A stretch of 64,000 nt of DNA from Cyclobacteriaceae bacterium (lineage in GTDB: Bacteria > Bacteroidota > Bacteroidia > Cytophagales > Cyclobacteriaceae). Of the stretch, positions 55,424 through 63,646 are shown piece after piece. Every line of letters starts with the position of its first letter. Positions within the stretch are counted from its first letter, which is position 1. The stretch covers positions 33,777 through 97,776 of the forward strand of contig JANWWN010000001.1 of assembly GCA_025055435.1 (NCBI GenBank). The letters run 5' to 3'. Under the pieces are notes generated by a model. That model saw nothing but the letters and a program-made list of their open reading frames with translations. It was not told where the DNA came from and made no database searches. The translations under genes were made by a program, and so were the position numbers.

Positions 55424-55990
55424 TTAATCCGGTTCTACTTCAAACAAAGGTTGGTCGTATTCCACGGGCGAGGCGTTCTCGACCAATACTTTTACAATGG
55501 TACCCGATACTTCCGATTCAATTTCATTAAATAGTTTCATGGCTTCGATTATGCACACCGTTTGCCCTTTGGAAACCTTATCGCCCACGGAAACGAAAGG
55601 AGGAGAATCCGGGTTGGACGAACGGTAAAAGGTACCAATCATGGGTGATTTGATTTGAATGGTACTTTTGCCAGGGGCGGGCTGTTCCACTGCGGCGGGC
55701 TTGGGAGCCGGCTGAGGCGCAGGAGGTGCGGGTACCGGCGCAGGCATTGGTGCAGTAACCGGTGCGGCAACGGGAGCTGCTACTACCGGTGCGGCTGATT
55801 TTATGATTTTTTGGTCGGGTTCGCGTTTAACGTGCAATTTCAGTTCGCTGGTTTCGATGTTCACTTCATTGAGTCCGGATTTGGAAATGAAGTCGATCAG
55901 GTCCCGGATTTCTGCGGTTTTCATGGTTTCAGCTTTAGAGGTTGTACGGGCTGTTTTTTTATTGTCGTTTCGTTTAGGCAAACTTGTCAT
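55424..55990 (-). CDS. accB: Biotin carboxyl carrier protein of acetyl-CoA carboxylase
   Basis: Carries carboxybiotin between AccC and the carboxyltransferase. 188 aa from the ATG at 55990; an internal ATG at 55924 ([17 protein letters not shown]) gives 166 aa, the more usual N-terminus, and either could be used. A long Pro/Ala linker (about 68-105) joins it to the biotinyl domain, with the biotinylated lysine in [10 protein letters not shown] (Lys152 counting from 55990). The first ATG lies five bases after efp. Confidence 0.95.
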   Translation of the reverse strand: MTSLPKRNDNKKTARTTSKAETMKTAEIRDLIDFISKSGLNEVNIETSELKLHVKREPDQKIIKSAAPVVAAPVAAPVTAPMPAPVPAPPAPQPAPKPAAVEQPAPGKSTIQIKSPMIGTFYRSSNPDSPPFVSVGDKVSKGQTVCIIEAMKLFNEIESEVSGTIVKVLVENASPVEYDQPLFEVEPD

Positions 55991-55995
55991 GATGG

Positions 55996-56559
55996 TTATT
56001 TAACTCGTTCTACATATTCGCCGGTGCGGGTATCTACTTTTACGTTATCACCGGTGTTGATGAATAAAGGTACGCGAATTTCGGTACCGTTTTCAAGGGT
56101 GGCCGGTTTTAACGTGCGCGTGGCTGTATCGCCCTGAATACCAGGCTCGGTATATTGTACTTGCATTACCACGTGAGGAGGCGCCTGGGCGGTAATGGGT
56201 GTTGTTCCGTTTTCAAACGTTATTAAAAGGGTAGTGCCTTCCTTAATGTATTTCAGACTTTCTCCAAGTAATTCTTTATCGATGTAAATCTGATCGAAGG
56301 TGTTGTTGTCCATACACACCAGGCTTTCGCCATCGCTGTAGAGGTATTGGTATTCGCGGGTTTCAACATTCAGTCGATCTACCTCGTCTCCTGGACGAAA
56401 ACGGTTTTCTACAATCTTACCGTTTCGAACGTTGCGCATCTTAACCTGATAAAAAGCCCGCAGGTTGCCGGGCGTGCGATGCTGGAGTTCTTCAATCTGT
56501 ACAATTTCTCCGTTGTATCGAATGTAATTTCCTCTGCTCAGATCGGATATGGTTGCCAT
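55996..56559 (-). CDS. efp: Elongation factor P
   Basis: Relieves ribosome stalling at polyproline. 187 aa, three beta-barrel domains: KOW-like N-domain ([25 protein letters not shown]), the middle OB domain, and the C-terminal signature [29 protein letters not shown]. The modification loop at about 28-36 reads QHRTPGNLR, so the tip residue is not the KxxR lysine of E. coli type; the mode of modification, if any, is unclear. Fifteen bases after fabH, five before accB. Confidence 0.96.
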   Translation of the reverse strand: MATISDLSRGNYIRYNGEIVQIEELQHRTPGNLRAFYQVKMRNVRNGKIVENRFRPGDEVDRLNVETREYQYLYSDGESLVCMDNNTFDQIYIDKELLGESLKYIKEGTTLLITFENGTTPITAQAPPHVVMQVQYTEPGIQGDTATRTLKPATLENGTEIRVPLFINTGDNVKVDTRTGEYVERVK

Positions 56560-56574
56560 ATTTATCGAAAAATA

Positions 56575-57597
56575 TTAAAAGTTGGTTTTACGTGTAAAAT
56601 GAATTCCATCATAGGCCCAGCGCAGGTACGATGCGCCCCAGGTAAATCCTCCGCCAAAGGCGGCAAAAATAAGATTATCACCTTTTTTCAGCTGTCCTTC
56701 ATAATCCCATAATAAAAGGGGAAGCGTGCCGGCTGTGGTGTTGCCGTAGCGCTCAATGTTCATCATGACTTTATCGCTGTTCAGACCGATGCGGGCCGCT
56801 GTGGCATCAATAATGCGTTTATTGGCCTGATGCGGAACAAGCCAGTCGATATCTTCGCCCGATAAATGATTGCGTTCGGCAATTTCTGCGGCTACTTCGG
56901 CCATTTTGGTTACGGCAAACTTGAATACGGGCTGGCCGTCCTGAAATACATAATGGAGGTTGGCATCAACGGATGCATGCGATGCCGGGATGCGGCTTCC
57001 GCCGGCTTTCATGTTCAGATATACAGCGCCTGATCCATCGCTTCGAAGAATGGAATCAATTAAACCCAGGTCTTCGTAATTCGGCTCGAGTAAAACCGCA
57101 CCGGCACCATCGCCAAATATCACACAGGTGGTGCGGTCCTTGTAGTTGATGATGGAGGACATTTTATCGCCACCGGCAACGATTACCTTTTTATAGGTAC
57201 CGGCTTCAATAAACTTGGCACCGGTGGTCAGGGCATACAAGAAACCCGAACAGGCTGCGGCCAGATCGTAGCTAAAAGCATTGACAGCGCCAACTTCATC
57301 GGCCACGAGGTTAGCGGTAGCCGGAAAAGGCATATCCGGTGTTATGGTGGCTACAATAATGAGGTCGATTTCTTCCGGGCGGGTCCGGGTTTTATCGAGT
57401 AATTCCTTTACCGCTTTAGAAACCATGAAGGACGTTCCCAGGCCTTCGCCTTTTAAAATCCTTCGCTCTTTAATACCGGTTCGTGTGGTTATCCACTCAT
57501 CGCTGGTATCGACCATTTTTTCCAGTTCCTGATTGGTGAGTATGTAATCGGGTACGTACCCACCTACACCGGTAATGGCAGCGCGTATGCGACTCAT
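56575..57597 (-). CDS. fabH: 3-oxoacyl-ACP synthase III
   Basis: Initiates fatty-acid synthesis by condensing acetyl-CoA (or a branched acyl-CoA) with malonyl-ACP. 340 aa. Catalytic triad visible: Cys116 in [11 protein letters not shown], His in [12 protein letters not shown] and Asn in [11 protein letters not shown]. Other motifs: [18 protein letters not shown] and [11 protein letters not shown]. It lies nine bases after rpmF. The final tail ([10 protein letters not shown]) is slightly longer than usual. Confidence 0.97.
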   Translation of the reverse strand: MSRIRAAITGVGGYVPDYILTNQELEKMVDTSDEWITTRTGIKERRILKGEGLGTSFMVSKAVKELLDKTRTRPEEIDLIIVATITPDMPFPATANLVADEVGAVNAFSYDLAAACSGFLYALTTGAKFIEAGTYKKVIVAGGDKMSSIINYKDRTTCVIFGDGAGAVLLEPNYEDLGLIDSILRSDGSGAVYLNMKAGGSRIPASHASVDANLHYVFQDGQPVFKFAVTKMAEVAAEIAERNHLSGEDIDWLVPHQANKRIIDATAARIGLNSDKVMMNIERYGNTTAGTLPLLLWDYEGQLKKGDNLIFAAFGGGFTWGASYLRWAYDGIHFTRKTNF

Positions 57598-57606
57598 GAC
57601 TTAGCT

Positions 57607-57798
57607 TCAGGCGAGCACTTCTTTTTCCAGCACTACTTTGCCGTTGTAGTACAGCTTACCTTCGTGCCAATAGGCGCGATGTGGCAGGTGGTGTTCGCCT
57701 GTTACGGGACAAACAACCAGTTGGTGTGCCTCGGCTTTGTAGTGCGTTCTGCGCTTATCTCTGCGTGTTTTGGACGTTTTACGTTTCGGATTGGGCAT
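57607..57798 (-). CDS. rpmF: 50S ribosomal protein L32
   Basis: 63 aa, usual length, beginning [22 protein letters not shown] and continuing [18 protein letters not shown]. It has only one cysteine, where zinc-binding L32 proteins have four, so this is a zinc-independent (C-) form. Located between yceD and fabH, as in many bacteria. Confidence 0.97.
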   Translation of the reverse strand: MPNPKRKTSKTRRDKRRTHYKAEAHQLVVCPVTGEHHLPHRAYWHEGKLYYNGKVVLEKEVLA

Positions 57799-57820
57799 AG
57801 TTCAATAGAATTAAGTTGTA

Positions 57821-58312
57821 TTAATTGTCTTTCAGTCCTTTTAAAATATCCCATGTAGAATCCGTTTCCGGATCGCGGGTTGAATAAATGATGCCGTCGG
57901 GCCCGGTATCGTCATCATAACGCGGGTGAAGTTTTTTTAAGGGCACTTCCAGTCCGATAAATTCATACATGAACTGGCCCAACTCCAACGACTCGGTTCC
58001 CCAGGTAATCATCTGCACTTCCTCATCTATTTCCCGATCGGCATCTCCATACTTGAAGATGATTTTCCGGTTAATTTCCATCGGGTAATCAAATTCATCG
58101 AGACTACGGTCGCATATCAGGCTCACCGTGCCGGACAGGCGAAAGGAGGCTTCGATAAATGTATCATGTTTATCCAGGGCAATATCGGCCCGGAAACTGC
58201 CCTTTTCAACCAGGGCGGTACCGTAATGCCTGAAGAACTCATCGCCAAACTGATAGTGAAAATGATGAATGGTGTTGCTCAGGCCCTGAATATGAACACG
58301 ATATAAGTCCAC
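57821..58312 (-). CDS. YceD/DUF177 family protein
   Basis: 163 aa. It matches DUF177: FHYQFGDEFF, ADIALDKHDTFIEASFRLSGTVSLICDRSLDEFDYPM split across the centre (with the CDR cysteine), and the acidic ITWGTESLELGQFMYEFIGLEVPL. In several bacteria this gene is coupled to rpmF and the family is tied to 23S rRNA or large-subunit maturation. A TAAATTTG element 20 bases upstream is a candidate promoter for the whole cluster. Confidence 0.9.
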   Translation of the reverse strand: MDLYRVHIQGLSNTIHHFHYQFGDEFFRHYGTALVEKGSFRADIALDKHDTFIEASFRLSGTVSLICDRSLDEFDYPMEINRKIIFKYGDADREIDEEVQMITWGTESLELGQFMYEFIGLEVPLKKLHPRYDDDTGPDGIIYSTRDPETDSTWDILKGLKDN

Positions 58313-58331
58313 TGTATCAAAAACAGGACGG

Positions 58332-58339
58332 CAAATTTA
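58332..58339 (-). promoter_or_regulatory. Possible -7 element of the yceD-rpmF-fabH-efp-acc cluster
   Basis: TAAATTTG on the minus strand, about 20 bases before the yceD ATG, matches TAnnTTTG. No TTG is correctly spaced upstream. Confidence 0.4.
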
Positions 58340-58380
58340 TGAGATTTTGGCTGATTGTAAAAAGCAGGATTTTAAGCCTG

Positions 58381-58767
58381 TTAAACGTATTCTGTCAGGG
58401 CTATTCGCTTAAACTCCTCCCGGCTTTTCTTTTGATACTGATCGATAAAATAGTCAATTACGGCCTTCTTAAAGCCCAGCTTAATGGCTATGTTCTTTGC
58501 AAAAATTACCTCGCTTTCAAAGACATTGTGGTCGGCAAAGATGAGTTCAATGCATGACATCAGGTAATCGAACTTTTGATCCGGAGATAATGCGCCAAGG
58601 GTTTCGATGGGTTGGGGGTTGCGAATAAGCTGGATTACCTGTTCTTCCGGAAAATTCCTTTCGCGTGCAATACGCATGATCATATCGCGTTCAACCCGGG
58701 CAAAATGCTTATCGGCTTCAGCAAGCTGAATAAGTACATTCAGTTGTGCCTGGGTTACGATGTCCAT
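58381..58767 (-). CDS. TerB-like domain protein
   Basis: 128 aa all-helical protein resembling the TerB fold: LNVLIQLAEADKHFARVERDMIMRIARE and FADHNVFESEVIFAKNIAIKLGF both carry the acidic AxADxxxxxxE pattern typical of TerB metal-binding helices. No signal peptide or membrane segment. It is on the same strand as pdxA and yceD but separated from each by about 70-90 bases. Tellurite resistance should not be assumed. Confidence 0.75.
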   Translation of the reverse strand: MDIVTQAQLNVLIQLAEADKHFARVERDMIMRIARERNFPEEQVIQLIRNPQPIETLGALSPDQKFDYLMSCIELIFADHNVFESEVIFAKNIAIKLGFKKAVIDYFIDQYQKKSREEFKRIALTEYV

Positions 58768-58855
58768 CTTGATTACCAGCCGAAGTAAAGATAAGGTTTA
58801 AAGTTTTACTTTCATGAGCTACGTTAGTTTCGCGTAATATTTTTGCCGATTTTGC

Positions 58856-59884
58856 TCAGTTTGAATCGGTCATGCCTCTGCGAACATTTAAAATATCAAC
58901 AGCCGTGAAGATGGCCTGTCGCATTGAAGATTCGTTTGCCGCGTTTTTACCTGCGAGTGAATAGGCTGTTCCATGGTCGGGCGAGGTGCGGACGACTGGC
59001 AGGCCGGCTGTAAGATTTACTCCGCTTTCGAATGATATGGTTTTAAAAGGAATGAGTCCCTGATCGTGATACATGGCCAGAATGCCATCAAAACGGCAGT
59101 ATTGTCCGGAAGCAAAAAAGCCATCGGCCGGAAAAGGTCCAAATACCAGTTTACCTTTATTTTTCAGGTCATCAATTACCGGTTTAATCAGCTGGTCATC
59201 TTCGGTGCCCAGCAATCCGCCATCGCCTGCATGTGGGTTAAGCCCCAGTACCGCCATGCGCGGTTTATTGATTCCGAACTCCCTGCGCAGGGTTTGTTCC
59301 ATAATCAGTAATTTAGTTTGGATGCGATCTTTAGAAATGAACAACGGTACTTCCTTTAAAGGAATGTGCTCAGTTACCAAACCCACCCGAAGCTGTTCGC
59401 TGACCATAAACATCAGATAATCCGTAACCGAAAAGTAGTCGGCCAGGAATTCTGTATGTCCGCGGAAAGGGAATTCCGATCCATGGATAACATGTTTGTT
59501 AATCGGTGCGGTTACCAACGCTTCAATTATACCCGATTTGAGGTCAGCGGCAGCCTGTTTCAGACTAAGCAAAGCTGCCCGTCCAGCTTCTGTATCGGGT
59601 TTTCCGGGTTGTATTTCAATTGCTTCCTCCCAGCAGTTTATCACGTTAATGGCTTTGGGCACAAACTGACCCGGTGTTTTTACCTGACCATAGGAAAAAT
59701 CTTCCAGGCTGAGCAGTTTTTTATAGTACGAAAGTACGCGCGTGGAGCCGTAAATAACCGGAGTAATGAGATTAAGCATGCGCGCATCGAGCAGCGCCTT
59801 CATCACTACTTCGGGTCCTATGCCGTTAATGTCGCCCAGCGTAATGCCGATGCGCGGTTTGCCGGTTTTCGGGGTATGCGTCAT
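58856..59884 (-). CDS. pdxA: 4-hydroxythreonine-4-phosphate dehydrogenase
   Basis: NAD-dependent step of the DXP-dependent pyridoxal phosphate pathway. 342 aa from the ATG at 59884 (MTHTPKTGKPRIGITLGDINGIGPEV); the frame to 59902 adds six residues. Motifs: VTAPINKHVI, FRGHTEFLADYF (metal-binding His), LGLNPHAGDGGLLGTEDD and MYHDQGLIPFKTISF. A TATTTTTG element ends six bases before the ATG, suggesting a very short leader. Divergent from rsmA. Confidence 0.96.
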   Translation of the reverse strand: MTHTPKTGKPRIGITLGDINGIGPEVVMKALLDARMLNLITPVIYGSTRVLSYYKKLLSLEDFSYGQVKTPGQFVPKAINVINCWEEAIEIQPGKPDTEAGRAALLSLKQAAADLKSGIIEALVTAPINKHVIHGSEFPFRGHTEFLADYFSVTDYLMFMVSEQLRVGLVTEHIPLKEVPLFISKDRIQTKLLIMEQTLRREFGINKPRMAVLGLNPHAGDGGLLGTEDDQLIKPVIDDLKNKGKLVFGPFPADGFFASGQYCRFDGILAMYHDQGLIPFKTISFESGVNLTAGLPVVRTSPDHGTAYSLAGKNAANESSMRQAIFTAVDILNVRRGMTDSN

Positions 59885-59890
59885 GGCGGG

Positions 59891-59898
59891 CAAAAATA
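59891..59898 (-). promoter_or_regulatory. -7-like element abutting pdxA
   Basis: TATTTTTG on the minus strand ends six bases before the pdxA ATG. If used, the mRNA would be leaderless or nearly so. No well-spaced TTG upstream. Confidence 0.3.
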
Positions 59899-59937
59899 TC
59901 AAATGTTTTACAGTACTTTACGCATTCACAAAAGGTC

Positions 59938-60738
59938 ATGCAATCGGTAAGGGCTAAAAAACACCTCGGCCAGCATTTTTTACACGACCGGAATATTGCC
60001 AGACGTATTGTTGATGCCTTGCGGATATCCGAAACTACCGAATATGTTCTGGAGATTGGCCCGGGCACCGGTATACTTACAGGATACTTGCTTCAAAAGC
60101 CCGAAATTGTGCTTCGGGCAGTTGAACTGGATAAAGAATCCGTGGCTTATTTACGCGAACACTATCCGTCGCTTAATTTAAGCGAAGGCGATTTTTTAAG
60201 TATGAATCTTTCCGGTTTGTTTCCGGGCCGTTTCAGTATCATAGGAAATTTTCCTTATAACATCAGTTCTCCGATTTTTTTTACGGTTTTGCATCATCGG
60301 CACCAGGTAAAACAGGTGGTGGGCATGGTGCAGCGGGAAGTGGGCGAGCGCATAGCCGCCGGGTCCGGCAGCAAGACCTATGGCCTGCTAAGTGTTTTAC
60401 TGCAAACTTTTTATCAGGTTGAACTGCTTTTTCGGGTTGCACCCGGAGCTTTTATTCCTCCTCCCAAGGTGCAATCGGTAGTGGTGCGACTTACGCGTAA
60501 CGAACGCATAACACTGCCGTGCGATGAAAACCTTTTCTTTACTTTGGTTAAACAGGCATTTCATACACGAAGGAAGACCTTGCGCAACGCATTGAAAAGT
60601 CTAACTTTGCCCGCCTGTGAAAATGACTCCACCTGGCATCAGTTTAGCAACCTGCGGGCTGAACAATTATCGGTGGACGATTTTATTGCCCTAACAACTT
60701 TAATTGAAAGATGCCGTGCAGCCGACCGTACAGTTTGA
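59938..60738 (+). CDS. rsmA: 16S rRNA (adenine1518/1519-N6)-dimethyltransferase
   Basis: Dimethylates two adjacent adenines in helix 45 of 16S rRNA. 266 aa. Motifs: KKHLGQHFLHDRNIARRIV, SAM-binding LEIGPGTGILTGYLL, IIGNFPYNISSPI (catalytic NFPY), MVQREVGERIAA and the C-terminal PPPKVQSVVVRL. Divergent from pdxA, an arrangement that echoes the pdxA-ksgA link in other bacteria. Its end overlaps the start of mgtE. Confidence 0.97.
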   Translation: MQSVRAKKHLGQHFLHDRNIARRIVDALRISETTEYVLEIGPGTGILTGYLLQKPEIVLRAVELDKESVAYLREHYPSLNLSEGDFLSMNLSGLFPGRFSIIGNFPYNISSPIFFTVLHHRHQVKQVVGMVQREVGERIAAGSGSKTYGLLSVLLQTFYQVELLFRVAPGAFIPPPKVQSVVVRLTRNERITLPCDENLFFTLVKQAFHTRRKTLRNALKSLTLPACENDSTWHQFSNLRAEQLSVDDFIALTTLIERCRAADRTV

Positions 60739-62071
60739 ACTGACCCGCGAATTTGTTGAATACTTCCGTCAACTGGTAGAAGCCCGCAACAGTGCTGCTA
60801 TCCGCGAGGTGTTGAATGAAGTGAAGCCTGCCGACATTTCGGCCCTCTTATATGAATTCGACTCGGAGGAATCGAAATATGTGCTCGATTTGCTTCCGAT
60901 AGAAGTGCAGGCAGAAATCATTAATGATCTGGACGAAGAAACGCGGAAACGGTTTCTTAAAATTTACCCAGCAGGCGAGATAGTCAAGATTGTAAACCTG
61001 CTTAACTCCGATGACGCAGCCGACCTGCTCAATGAACTTCCGGTAAAAACACGCGAAGAAGTGTTAGGCGGCATGGATGCCCAACTTCGCGCTCAGGTAA
61101 TTGACCTGCTGCGGTTTGAAGAAAACGTGGCCGGAGGCCTGATGGCCAAAGAACTCATTAAGGTGCGCCACAACTGGTCGGTAGCCCAATGTCTGGAAGA
61201 AGTGCGTAAACAGGCTGAGGAAGTTGATAAATTTTACGCTGTCTATGTTGTGGATGAGCAGGATAAACTGGTGGGTAGGGTGTCGTTGAAAGACCTGGTA
61301 TTGTCGCATCCGTCAAAGCTGGTTTCCGAAATATGTGAAACGGATATTGTATCGGTGGATACGTTTTTACCCGATCGGGATGTTGCGGAAATCATGCGCA
61401 AATACGATCTGGAGTCGGTGCCGGTTGTGAATGTTAACGGCCAGCTGGTAGGACGCATCACCATTGATGATGTGGTGGATGTAATTACCGAACAGGCCGA
61501 AGAGGAACGGCAACTGATGTCGGGTATAAGCGAAGACGTAGAGGAAGACGACTCGGTGTGGCGTAACACCCGCGCACGCTTGCCGTGGCTGTTGATTGGT
61601 ATAGCCGGCGGATTGCTGAATGCCAAGTTCATGGGCTTTTTTGAAAGCGAGCTGGCACGTGTTACGGCCATTGCCTTTTTCACTCCGCTTATTCAGGCCA
61701 CCGGGGGTAACGTTGGCATCCAGTCATCTGCCCTTATTGTTCAGAGCCTGGCCCATCCCGGCTTTGTTTACGAAGGATTGCTTGGACGCCTTACCAAAGT
61801 ATTTTTGATTGCGCTGCTTAATGGCTTGTTCCTTTCTTTGCTGGTGTATGGAGCAAATATTTTGTTGTTCAAAGAGATGCGCTTATCGCTGATTGTATCC
61901 GTTGCCCTATTCAGTGTAGTGGTTTTCGCATCATTTGTTGGCACGTTCACACCCTTGGTATTAAACAAACTCGGATACAATCCTGCACTTGCCAGCGGTC
62001 CGTTCATTACCACCATCAATGATTTGCTGGGTCTTACCGTCTATTTTCTAACGGTCCACTTTCTGCTGTAA
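60716..62071 (+). CDS. mgtE: Magnesium transporter MgtE
   Basis: 451 aa from the GTG at 60716; a TTG at 60704 is the other candidate and both overlap rsmA, so translation may be coupled. Domains: MgtE N superhelix at about 20-125 (LLYEFDSEESKYVLDLLPIEVQAEI; LNSDDAADLLNELPV), two CBS domains at about 130-255 (FYAVYVVDEQDKLVGRVSLKDLV; VPVVNVNGQLVGRITIDDVVDVI), and five helices from about 285 with the pore motif in TPLIQATGGNVGIQSSALIVQSLA. A magnesium-gated channel of the inner membrane. Confidence 0.95.
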   Translation: MQPTVQFELTREFVEYFRQLVEARNSAAIREVLNEVKPADISALLYEFDSEESKYVLDLLPIEVQAEIINDLDEETRKRFLKIYPAGEIVKIVNLLNSDDAADLLNELPVKTREEVLGGMDAQLRAQVIDLLRFEENVAGGLMAKELIKVRHNWSVAQCLEEVRKQAEEVDKFYAVYVVDEQDKLVGRVSLKDLVLSHPSKLVSEICETDIVSVDTFLPDRDVAEIMRKYDLESVPVVNVNGQLVGRITIDDVVDVITEQAEEERQLMSGISEDVEEDDSVWRNTRARLPWLLIGIAGGLLNAKFMGFFESELARVTAIAFFTPLIQATGGNVGIQSSALIVQSLAHPGFVYEGLLGRLTKVFLIALLNGLFLSLLVYGANILLFKEMRLSLIVSVALFSVVVFASFVGTFTPLVLNKLGYNPALASGPFITTINDLLGLTVYFLTVHFLL

Positions 62072-62164
62072 GCCCTTCGGGTGTACAGAATGGTGTAAGT
62101 TTAAGGAACATTTTGATTTGTTCCGATTGATGGTTTTAATGTTAATTTGAATTCCGAAAAACAA

Positions 62165-63013
62165 ATGGAAGGAAAACCCAAAAAGTGGTCGGAACGGCTT
62201 ACCGAGAAATTTAACTCCGTTATTGAAAAGCCGCTGCTTACTTCCACACTGGTGTTGGTGATGATCACCATACTGGTGTTGTCTTTAAGTCTGAAATATT
62301 ATCTGCAGGATTTCGACTCGTTCTGGGCACAGGTGCTTGCCGAAGCCCATGGCATGATATTCGACATTGCCGTAATCGGTATTTTAATTTTCTGGCTGAA
62401 TGAGAACGGTCAAACCCGGCAGCGCATTCGTTTTTATAAAGATGAAATTGACGACTTCCGGTTGTGGGAATCGGAAGAAGCCGCATTCCGAACAGTAGGT
62501 AATATTAAGCGTCTGAATCGCCACAAGATTTATGAAATCAATCTGGTTAACTGTTTTCTGTCGCGTACCAACCTTAACTACGTTAACCTGAAAGGCTCCA
62601 ACCTTAACTCAGCCAATGTATCGCAGTCATCCCTTATTGAAGCTAACTTAGAAAACACCCGATTAAATCAAACCAATTTCGAAAACTCCAATCTGAATCA
62701 GGCAAATTTTAAAGGTGCCTACGCCAGTGGTGCAAATTTTAAAGATGCTTTTCTGATAAAGGCCCAGTTTGAAAATGCCTTTCTTATCAAAGCTAATTTC
62801 AATAATGCCTATCTGATGGAAGCAAACCTGCGCAACAGTTACCTGATGGGTGCCGACTTTGAAAATGCCAGCTTATATAAAGCTGATTTTCGTGGAGCCA
62901 AAGGACTAACTGTTGATCAACTGGCTAAAGCAAAAACACTTTATCTGGCCCGGTTTGATGACGATTTGCAGAGTCAGATCATTCAAACTCTTCCCGAGCT
63001 GGTTGGCGCTTAA
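62165..63013 (+). CDS. Membrane-anchored pentapeptide-repeat protein
   Basis: 282 aa from the ATG at 62165. Two hydrophobic segments at about 25-45 (LLTSTLVLVMITILVLSLSL) and 58-78 (HGMIFDIAVIGILIFWL), then a charged linker (RQRIRFYKDEIDDFRLWESEEAAF). Residues about 135-260 are pentapeptide repeats of the A(N/D)(L/F)xx type: NLKGSNLNSANVSQSSLIEANLENT and similar, near 25 units, forming a quadrilateral beta-helix. The domain probably faces the cytoplasm. Such proteins can mimic DNA or act as scaffolds, but no function is known here. It lies between mgtE and greA. Confidence 0.85.
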   Translation: MEGKPKKWSERLTEKFNSVIEKPLLTSTLVLVMITILVLSLSLKYYLQDFDSFWAQVLAEAHGMIFDIAVIGILIFWLNENGQTRQRIRFYKDEIDDFRLWESEEAAFRTVGNIKRLNRHKIYEINLVNCFLSRTNLNYVNLKGSNLNSANVSQSSLIEANLENTRLNQTNFENSNLNQANFKGAYASGANFKDAFLIKAQFENAFLIKANFNNAYLMEANLRNSYLMGADFENASLYKADFRGAKGLTVDQLAKAKTLYLARFDDDLQSQIIQTLPELVGA

Positions 63014-63043
63014 TGAAGTAGTGCAGTCACGGTCCGGCTTTTA

Positions 63044-63075
63044 TTGGAAGTATTAATCGAAAAATCCTACCTTTG
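63044..63075 (+). promoter_or_regulatory. Bacteroidota-type promoter of greA
   Basis: TTG at 63044-63046, 21 bases, then TACCTTTG at 63068-63075, both matching the consensus. Predicted start at about 63082. Confidence 0.7.
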
Positions 63076-63084
63076 CAAAACCTG

Positions 63085-63120
63085 ACAACGGTCGGCCTGC
63101 CCGTCCGTTGTTTCTTTTTT
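63085..63120 (+). terminator. Terminator-like hairpin in the greA leader
   Basis: ACAACGG (63085-63091) pairs with CCGTTGT (63105-63111), followed by TTCTTTTTT to 63120. It lies downstream of the greA promoter and 32 bases before the ATG, so it could attenuate greA and yield a very short leader RNA, or serve to end upstream transcripts. Confidence 0.65.
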
Positions 63121-63152
63121 ACTGAACGTATCATCAAATAAAAATATAGTTT

Positions 63153-63629
63153 ATGTCCCGTAAGATTTCTTACTACACCAAAGAGGGTCTGGAGAAACTG
63201 AAAAGTGAGCTGGCCGAACTGAAAGGAAAAGGCCGCGCGGAGATTGCCCGACAGATTGCCGAGGCACGCGATAAAGGCGACCTGAGTGAAAATGCCGAGT
63301 ACGATGCGGCTAAAGATGCCCAGGGACATCTGGAAGCAAAAATTGCGCAGCTGGAGGAGTTGCTGGCCAACGCCCGCCTGCTGGATGAAACCAACATCGA
63401 CACATCTAAAGTGAGTATTCTTTCGCGCGTAACGATTAAAAACACGCGGAACGGAGCCACATTTACGTACACGTTGGTTTCAGAAGAAGAAGCCGATTTG
63501 AAATCTGGAAAAATTTCAACGCTTTCGCCAATAGGTAAAGGACTGTTGGGAAAGAAAAAAGGCGATACGGCTGTAATAAAAACACCTGCCGGTGAAATGA
63601 CTTTTGAGATTGTTGATATCAGCATCTGA
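63153..63629 (+). CDS. greA: Transcription elongation factor GreA
   Basis: Rescues backtracked RNA polymerase by stimulating transcript cleavage. 158 aa. The N-terminal coiled coil (YYTKEGLEKLKSELAELKGKGRAEIARQIAEA) includes the acidic tip DKGDLSENAEYDAAKD; the C-terminal FKBP-like domain has ISTLSPIGKGLLGKKKGDTAVI. Its leader carries a terminator-like hairpin. The HIT gene follows after 17 bases. Confidence 0.97.
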   Translation: MSRKISYYTKEGLEKLKSELAELKGKGRAEIARQIAEARDKGDLSENAEYDAAKDAQGHLEAKIAQLEELLANARLLDETNIDTSKVSILSRVTIKNTRNGATFTYTLVSEEEADLKSGKISTLSPIGKGLLGKKKGDTAVIKTPAGEMTFEIVDISI

Positions 63630-63646
63630 AAAACCGAGAGCTTGTT

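Noticed and set aside
55675-55800. Low-complexity Pro/Ala-coding repeat in accB
   Set aside because: This is the flexible linker normal for biotin carboxyl carrier proteins.
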